Part shown: positions 15,903 to 19,357 of the stretch, one piece after another | Numbering within the stretch: the first letter of the stretch is position 1 | Layout: every line of letters begins with the position of its first letter | DNA from: CBFFRJ01 sp051486985 | GTDB lineage: Bacteria; Pseudomonadota; Gammaproteobacteria; Enterobacterales; Enterobacteriaceae | Reading direction: 5' to 3' | Assembly: GCF_051486985.1 (NCBI RefSeq) | Contig: NZ_JAHVDV010000052.1 | Location: forward strand, 1 to 19,357 | DNA length: 19,357 bases | Notes under the pieces: generated by a model | The model's database searches: none | Seen by the model: only the letters and a program-made list of their open reading frames with translations | Told to the model about the DNA's origin: nothing | Program-made: the position numbers and the translations under genes

Positions 15903-16634
15903 TCAGTAATTCGAGTTCTGGAAATCAGCCAGTGACACGATTTTTGTCTGCGTGACGTTGAAATCCGTGTCGTAATAGTAGAGTTTGATTTGCGACGGAT
16001 CGTCAAAAAATGTCGGCGCTTTATGGCGCACATTATAGGCAATCATAAAGCCCAACCCGGCTCTTACGCAGACGTTATTTATCAGCCGGAAGTTGGGGTA
16101 ATCGACCGGGTACGGGCTCCAGTCATTTAGCGATTTGAACGAGCGTTTGAGTTCAAGAATGGCAACCATCTTGCGGTTGTCGATACGCACCAGGTCTATA
16201 TCACTTACCGTAATGTTGCCCAGCGATGCGCGTTGCCATTTATGGTACGCACTGCTCTCTTTGTCATTGATAGCTTTGGCAAAGTTGTCGGAATTTACCG
16301 GCACGCCACGTTCGGCAAAGAGTGCTTTGAGCTGCGGCAACGTGATGTCCTGCTGAGTTTCGGCATTGAGGTGAAGCCTGACCCTCTCAATCTCATCAAC
16401 ACTGTCGTCAAACTCAATACGCACGCTGGGAAGGTTTGCCCAGCGGGAGAGGACCGCCACTACCGCCAGCACTCTGTTATCTTCCAGCCAGGATTTACCG
16501 TGGGCAAAAACGAGTAATTTAGGATCGGAGTTGTGATCGCCATAAACCAGAATCCAGGCATTTCCGACCGTCCAGCAGTAATGCGGCGTGTGGCCAAGAT
16601 GGTCATAGATGGCGTTCGAATTGTAATAGCTCAT
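15903..16634 (-). CDS. PD-(D/E)xK nuclease-like protein of unknown role
   Basis: I do not recognise this 243-residue protein as a named family. Its most informative segment is ITVSDIDLVRIDNRKM followed by VAILELKRS: D147, then E161-L-K163 thirteen residues later, on adjacent predicted strands, matches the D...(D/E)xK core of restriction-type nucleases. The N-terminal 75 residues are beta-rich and aromatic (YCWTVGNAWILVYGD). It has no signal peptide or membrane segment. AAGGA lies eight bases before the ATG. It faces the type III res gene convergently and follows an XRE regulator on the same strand 188 bases away. A role in restriction or other DNA-targeting defence is inferred from the motif and neighbours; a non-catalytic or repair-type member is possible. 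Confidence 0.6.
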   Translation of the reverse strand: MSYYNSNAIYDHLGHTPHYCWTVGNAWILVYGDHNSDPKLLVFAHGKSWLEDNRVLAVVAVLSRWANLPSVRIEFDDSVDEIERVRLHLNAETQQDITLPQLKALFAERGVPVNSDNFAKAINDKESSAYHKWQRASLGNITVSDIDLVRIDNRKMVAILELKRSFKSLNDWSPYPVDYPNFRLINNVCVRAGLGFMIAYNVRHKAPTFFDDPSQIKLYYYDTDFNVTQTKIVSLADFQNSNY

Positions 16635-16781
16635 GCTCCATTCCTTTCCAAAACGAGGGCTTACGCAGTATACCGCCCTCCTCTCGTGAATAAACCCCTT
16701 CCTCCCCCCACCTGATGTAGTTGGGAAGGTGGCCGCAGAATAGTTTTTTCCGAACGGTAATTTTTAGAGCTTAAATGCGAC

Positions 16782-16801
16782 GATTGAGAATTATCTCAAT
16801 C
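16782..16801. promoter_or_regulatory. Perfect 8-bp palindrome downstream of the XRE gene
   Basis: GATTGAGA-ATTA-TCTCAATC lies 22 bases past the XRE stop and about 150 bases upstream of the nuclease-like gene. No T run follows in either direction, so it is unlikely to be a terminator. It could be a regulator site for the nuclease-like gene, whose promoter must lie in 16635-16822 unless it is read through from XRE. Confidence 0.4.
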
Positions 16802-16822
16802 AGTAACTTTGGTGAGCTGCTG

Positions 16823-17083
16823 TCAGCGCAGTAACAAGGCGGCAAGCTCATCTTCTTCGCTATAGAAATATGCCAGTGGTACATCCAGCGCCTGCGCAAG
16901 CTGATGTACCACCTCTATGCTTGCCTGATGAACGCCCTTCTCATATCTGTTAATACGTGTGATGGCGACGAACTCGTCTATCCCGGCCAGGATGCCAAGC
17001 TGTTTCTGCGAGAGTTTCTTTGCCTGACGCGCTGATTTCAGGCGTTTACAAAAGATCTGTTGGTAATTTGCGGAGTCATTCAT
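16823..17083 (-). CDS. XRE/HTH_3 family repressor, phage-like
   Basis: This 86-residue protein has one HTH_3 domain (about residues 11-71): FCKRLKSARQAKKLSQKQLG, AGIDEFVAITRINRYEKG, then ALDVPLAYFYSEEDELAALLL. The wording of the last part resembles prophage repressors of transposable-phage type. The start codon directly abuts a palindrome (17084-17102) that replaces any ribosome binding site, so translation is weak, leaderless or blocked by the bound repressor. A divergent, truncated Ner-like gene lies 219 bases away, across four similar sites. Self-regulation is inferred from those sites. Relatives often carry a further C-terminal helix, so this copy may be slightly short. An alternative role is a restriction-system controller protein. 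Confidence 0.8.
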   Translation of the reverse strand: MNDSANYQQIFCKRLKSARQAKKLSQKQLGILAGIDEFVAITRINRYEKGVHQASIEVVHQLAQALDVPLAYFYSEEDELAALLLR

Positions 17084-17254
17084 AGCTACAATAGTCGTAG
17101 CTTTTTATCGCTTCCTATACTACGAGAAATGTATTTAGCACACCGCTATTCTAAGAATGACTTATTGCATCGTTTTACAGGATTGCAGGGTGGCGATCGC
17201 GAAACTACGTAATATGTAGCTATAAGGATGCAAAATGAGCTACGAATAACGTAG
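17084..17254. promoter_or_regulatory. Four-site operator array, CTACG-N5-CGTAG
   Basis: Four matches to CTACG-N5-CGTAG occur: 17086-17100 (one mismatch, inside AGCTAC-N7-GTAGCT at 17084-17102), 17120-17134 (two mismatches), 17205-17219 (one mismatch) and 17240-17254 (perfect). They form two pairs, each with starts 34-35 bp apart, 85 bp between pairs. One pair lies at the XRE start, the other before the Ner-like gene. This is what a divergent repressor-controlled switch looks like; the XRE protein is the obvious candidate binder. Confidence 0.7.
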
Positions 17255-17302
17255 TATTTTACTATTAGTTCATCACATTACAGAAACCGTCAGGAGGGAA
17301 TC

Positions 17303-17347
17303 ATGACTAAAGACTGGCATAAAGCCGACATCATCGCGGTGTGTTAA
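17303..17347 (+). pseudogene. Truncated Ner/Nlp-like DNA-binding protein (first 14 codons)
   Basis: After a strong AGGAGG site, ATG 17303 opens MTKDWHKADIIAVC and then stops. The first 12 residues match the start of Ner/Nlp (SfsB-type) helix-turn-helix proteins, which begin with a DWHxADIIA segment and continue for about 75 residues. The match ends abruptly near 17340, where the sequence becomes the 3' end of the neighbouring lipoprotein gene. The rest was lost in a rearrangement. Ner partners the repressor of Mu-like phages, which fits its divergent position to the XRE gene. Confidence 0.65.
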
Positions 17348-17693
17348 TCAATGGGGAGCAGGTCAGCCCATTATTATCAACGAAGAACTCATGGACATAT
17401 TTCTTATCATTTAACCCATAATTGATCACATAGGTGCGATTACTCTGCCATTTAACCTCTATACAATCATCAGGATAAGAATGATTTAATTTATTATAAC
17501 CAGAGCTAACCACTGTTTGTATTTTACCCTCTTCACTTACATCAACAGTGTAGTAATTCAACACATCTTTCTTATCCAGACTAAAACAGAGATGATCGCC
17601 ATTGATAAACGTAGCTCTTGGATGTGGTGCAGGATTACCGCCAGGGCAGCCGGAAAGAACGAAAATTACAGGTAGAATAGTTAATCTCTTCAT
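17331..17693 (-). CDS. Orphan immunity-type lipoprotein
   Basis: This 120-residue lipoprotein has a signal peptide and lipobox VLSGC at about 12-16 followed by PGGN. It belongs to the same putative T6SS immunity lipoprotein group as the protein at 9406-9795, with paired cysteines (HLCFSL and DDCIEV) and a YVINY strand. The ATG overlaps a TGA of an upstream frame (ATGA at 17690-17693), the same coupling as in the intact pair, but the upstream gene is reduced to 19 codons. The last codons (NTPR then TGA) fall in the Ner-gene fragment, so the native C-terminus may have been altered by the junction near 17340. AAGGA nine bases upstream may serve as ribosome binding site. Immunity function is inferred. 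Confidence 0.7.
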   Translation of the reverse strand: MKRLTILPVIFVLSGCPGGNPAPHPRATFINGDHLCFSLDKKDVLNYYTVDVSEEGKIQTVVSSGYNKLNHSYPDDCIEVKWQSNRTYVINYGLNDKKYVHEFFVDNNGLTCSPLINTPR

Positions 17694-17749
17694 ACTGGAA
17701 ATCCTTGCATCACATTTAAGTATCTTTGAATTAATGAATAATCAGATTC
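17690..17749 (-). pseudogene. C-terminal stub of a lost gene upstream of the orphan lipoprotein
   Basis: On the minus strand an open frame of 19 codons ends YSLIQRYLNVMQGFPV and stops in TGA overlapping the lipoprotein's ATG. The IS3-type end begins at 17750-17751. By analogy with the intact overlapping pair at 9.4-10.3 kb, this is probably the tail of the cognate effector, cut off by the IS. The short length makes the coding call tentative. Confidence 0.45.
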
Positions 17750-17750
17750 C

Positions 17751-18210
17751 GGACTGCCCCCACGATAGTAGACAAATTCTGTCTTCACGAGGAGGCCTGT
17801 TCGAAGTCCTCCGGACTGACGGCGTCGAGATGACTGTGGTGCCGGGCCCGGTTATAGAAGACTTCAATGTAACCGAAGATATCGGCCCGGGCCAGCTCCC
17901 GGTTTTTGTATATTCTTTTCCTGATGCGTTCTATTTTCAGTGAACTGAAGAACGATTCGGCCACCGCATTATCCCAGTAGCTGCCACGCCGCCTCATACT
18001 GGGTGCCAGATTATTTGCCCGGGTAACGGTAAACTGCCGCTGCACGCGATTAGGGGTAACAACGGAAGGTTTGCCGGCGATACGGCGTGGTGTTTTATAG
18101 CCGCGCACGGCTTTGATCCGGTTCATTTGCATAATACGACCCACCCGGTTTTTGCCGCAGGTTTCCCCGATTTCGTTCAGATCGCCATGAACCTGGCGGT
18201 AACCGTTTAC
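17751..18210 (-). mobile_element. Remnant of an IS3-family element
   Basis: The left boundary looks like an IS terminal repeat, GGACTGCCCCCACGATAG and following bases, 16-34 bases beyond the transposase stop. The rest encodes the C-terminal part of OrfB. The other IS end and OrfA are absent; the right limit near 18210 is estimated from where the transposase similarity stops. Confidence 0.7.
17785..18210 (-). pseudogene. IS3-family OrfB transposase, truncated and internally deleted
   Basis: Recognisable segments are GYRQVHGDLNEIGETC, GKNRVGRIMQMNRIKAVRGY and, near the end, RRRGSYWDNAVAESFFSSLK and YIEVFYNRARHHSHLDAVSP. These belong to the DDE integrase-type OrfB of IS3-family elements. The N-terminal third is missing. 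VTRANN joins directly to LAPSMRRRG, whereas intact relatives have about 80 residues between them holding the first two catalytic aspartates (within ITYI and VHSDQGSQY-like segments). Only the region of the catalytic glutamate remains, so it cannot transpose. The deletion is in frame, leaving an open frame of 154 codons whose first residues are unrelated sequence. Confidence 0.8.
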
Positions 18211-18228
18211 GCCTCCGTTCAGTTCAGC

Positions 18229-18402
18229 ACGGAAACCAACGCCCGACAATACAATCCGGTAACCGGGCGAAATGTGTTACTTGATGTTCCCGGTGCTCGT
18301 ATCAATCCTGAATGAAACCTGAGAACGGGTAACAAGTGGGACAACATCTTGTGGCAGGTCTACCACAAATGCACTGACGACGCGGTCAGAATCTACCTGT
18401 AG
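18229..18402 (+). pseudogene. Possible decayed reading frame
   Basis: The plus strand reads protein-like text across a stop: TNARQYNPVTGRNVLLDVPG, then ARINPE, TGA at 18313-18315, then NLRTGNKWDNILWQVY and VRIYL to TAG at 18400-18402. I do not recognise it and no start or ribosome binding site is visible. It could be the remains of another effector or cargo gene. The rest of the 18250-18616 gap holds nothing I can name apart from the terminator at 18559. Confidence 0.25.
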
Positions 18403-18551
18403 AAAATAAAGTTAAGCGGCGCGGTGAAGCTAAAGCTCGCCAACATTTCTCATTAATTGCTCGATCTCCGATACGCTCTTTTAAACTGGCTTCGCCTGCC
18501 CCTCTATGAGACCGCCGCGAATTCTGCACAAATTTACACATCTTTTAATAA

Positions 18552-18575
18552 AAAACGCGCCAGAAGTTTTCTGGC
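18552..18575 (-). terminator. Intrinsic terminator of the 18617-19042 gene
   Basis: GCCAGAA (18559-18565) and TTCTGGC (18569-18575) form a 7-bp stem; on the minus strand it is followed by GCGTTTTTT. It lies about 40 bases past the stop of the membrane-anchored protein gene. Confidence 0.75.
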
Positions 18576-18616
18576 CCCGTTTTAGAGCTTAATATGTTAA
18601 CTATCATCGTCTCACA

Positions 18617-19042
18617 CTAATTATTCGCCTGAAAATTAATGTGTGGAAAATGTGTATCACCCTTTGCCTCATAGACGATGGAATTACTGAACGAGAAAAC
18701 TTTGCCGCTGTATTTAATATTGATGTTATCCCCATCAGCACTCACATTCGCAGCACTACCCGCAGCAACCAGGAATGGAACCTGTTTTGAAAGGCTGGCG
18801 GATACATTACCTTCCAGCTTTCCGGATAAGTAATATCGATAAGAATCAGCCACCGTAGCCCCACCAGTTGAATCTTCCGTAACATAAAGCCAGGTGCTGT
18901 CGGTAATTTGTTGCGCACTCACCAGTTTATCTTTTGCTCTGTTATTACCACCTGAATTGATCATCACAAAACCAATAACAATGATCAGTAAGATGGCTGT
19001 CAGTGCACGATGAAACCACTTAATAGCCGTTTTCAATGGCAT
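18617..19042 (-). CDS. Membrane-anchored protein, probable orphan immunity protein
   Basis: I do not recognise this 141-residue protein. A single membrane segment (about residues 12-30, ALTAILLIIVIGFVMI) follows positively charged residues, so the remaining 110 residues should be periplasmic. They are beta-rich and polar with no cysteine or catalytic motif. AAGGGG lies six bases before the ATG. The start lies inside the last nine codons of an upstream frame interrupted by an IS3-family element, matching the effector/immunity overlap elsewhere in the window; a strong terminator follows. Immunity function is inferred from that arrangement and from size and topology. Confidence 0.6.
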   Translation of the reverse strand: MPLKTAIKWFHRALTAILLIIVIGFVMINSGGNNRAKDKLVSAQQITDSTWLYVTEDSTGGATVADSYRYYLSGKLEGNVSASLSKQVPFLVAAGSAANVSADGDNINIKYSGKVFSFSNSIVYEAKGDTHFPHINFQANN

Positions 19043-19146
19043 ACTTGACCCCTTTCCTTATCCAATACTGATCCAGTGGATCATCACCGTAAGGTGCATC
19101 ATTATACCATCTACTCCATTCTGGACTCGACGTTCCAGCACGACTT
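19020..19146 (-). pseudogene. C-terminal stub (41 codons) of a probable effector cut by an IS element
   Basis: A minus-strand frame reads SSPEWSRWYNDAPYGDD, then PLDQYWIRKGVKYAIENGY and stops at TAA 19020-19022, overlapping the start of the membrane-anchored gene by 24 bases. Aromatic-rich, gapless text and the overlap support real coding. It is interrupted at about 19146 by the terminal repeat of the IS3-family element. I do not recognise the domain. Rhs or other T6SS toxin tails are the most likely source given the neighbours. Confidence 0.5.
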
Positions 19147-19357
19147 TGAATCGCCACGGGTTTAACAGACACCTCGGAGTCATTTAAGATGACTTAAAGA
19201 GAGGTGCCCATGAGCGGTAAACGTTATCCCGAAGAGTTTAAAATTGAAGCAGTCAAACAGGTTATTGATCGCGGTCATTCTGTTTCCAGTGTTGCAACAC
19301 GTCTCGATATCACCACCCACAGCCTTTACGCCTGGATAAAGAAGTACGGTCCGGACT
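19147..19357 (+). mobile_element. Left end of an IS3-family element, runs off the window
   Basis: TGAATCGCCACGGGTTT at 19147 resembles the TGAACCGCC(C)CGGG-type terminal repeat of IS3-group elements, and lies 63 bases before an IS3-type orfA. The other end, orfB and target duplication are outside the window, so the exact boundary is a judgement. Confidence 0.7.
19210..19357 (+). CDS. IS3-family OrfA transposase, N-terminal part
   Basis: ATG 19210 opens MSGKRYPEEFKIEAVKQ and continues VIDRGHSVSSVATRLDI, then HSLYAWIKKYGPD to the window edge. This is the helix-turn-helix (HTH_Tnp_1, transposase_8) part of IS3-family OrfA, which binds the IS ends; 49 of about 90-100 residues are visible. GAGAGG lies a few bases upstream. 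OrfA and OrfB are normally joined by a frameshift to make the active transposase; that part is not in the window. Confidence 0.88.
   Translation, partial: MSGKRYPEEFKIEAVKQVIDRGHSVSSVATRLDITTHSLYAWIKKYGPD

Noticed and set aside
19147..19196. Extension of the effector stub frame through the IS end (open for about 16 more codons)
   Set aside because: The sequence there matches an IS3-type terminal repeat and orfA leader better than a continuing protein; readthrough is probably chance, though the exact IS boundary is not proven.
1..19357. CRISPR arrays, tRNA or rRNA genes
   Set aside because: No regularly spaced direct repeats and no tRNA- or rRNA-like sequence were seen; the only repeats are the palindromic family and the operator array.

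Overview
The window is chromosomal DNA from an enterobacterium of the Enterobacteriaceae (Enterobacter, Leclercia or Kluyvera type; genus not fixed). The receptor FoxA, Mtr, RoxA and the VgrG start all match enterobacterial families closely. The tryptophanase is of the Proteus vulgaris/enteric type, so the strain is probably indole positive.

Layout. (1) 1-119: the first 39 codons of a type VI secretion VgrG, reading out of the window to the left. (2) 0.4-3.7 kb, minus strand: the hydroxamate-siderophore receptor gene foxA and an AraC-family regulator. The regulator has a clear promoter with a Fur-box-like palindrome in its spacer. (3) 4.0-7.0 kb, plus strand: a tryptophan-induced tna operon made of a newly recognisable TnaC leader peptide (too short for ordinary gene callers), tnaA, and an Mtr-type permease where E. 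coli has TnaB. (4) 7.0-7.5 kb: a hairpin-dense non-coding repeat block. (5) 7.5-9.4 kb: roxA (ribosomal protein L16 arginine hydroxylase, minus) and a DUF1349 protein (plus). (6) 9.4-10.3 kb, minus: a compact effector/immunity pair, a HELGH metallopeptidase overlapping an immunity-type lipoprotein. (7) 10.6-15.6 kb: a complete type III restriction-modification system, mod and res. (8) 15.6-15.9 kb: two more copies of the dispersed CCCTC..GAGGG repeat. (9) 15.9-17.35 kb: a PD-(D/E)xK nuclease-like gene and an XRE repressor whose control region carries four CTACG-N5-CGTAG-type sites and a beheaded Ner/Nlp-like gene. (10) 17.3-19.36 kb: decayed effector/immunity territory with two orphan immunity-type genes, each preceded by the last few dozen codons of a lost upstream gene and cut by an IS3-family end.

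How it fits together. The left half is metabolic and stable: iron uptake and tryptophan catabolism. The right half, from about 9.4 kb, is an accessory zone combining T6SS-type competition cargo, restriction-modification, phage-like regulators and insertion sequences. The observations most worth checking are the TnaC leader with an arginine after the arrest proline, the four-site operator array between a repressor and a truncated Ner-like gene, the solitary nuclease beside the type III system, and the repeated pattern of immunity genes surviving after IS elements removed the upstream effector.
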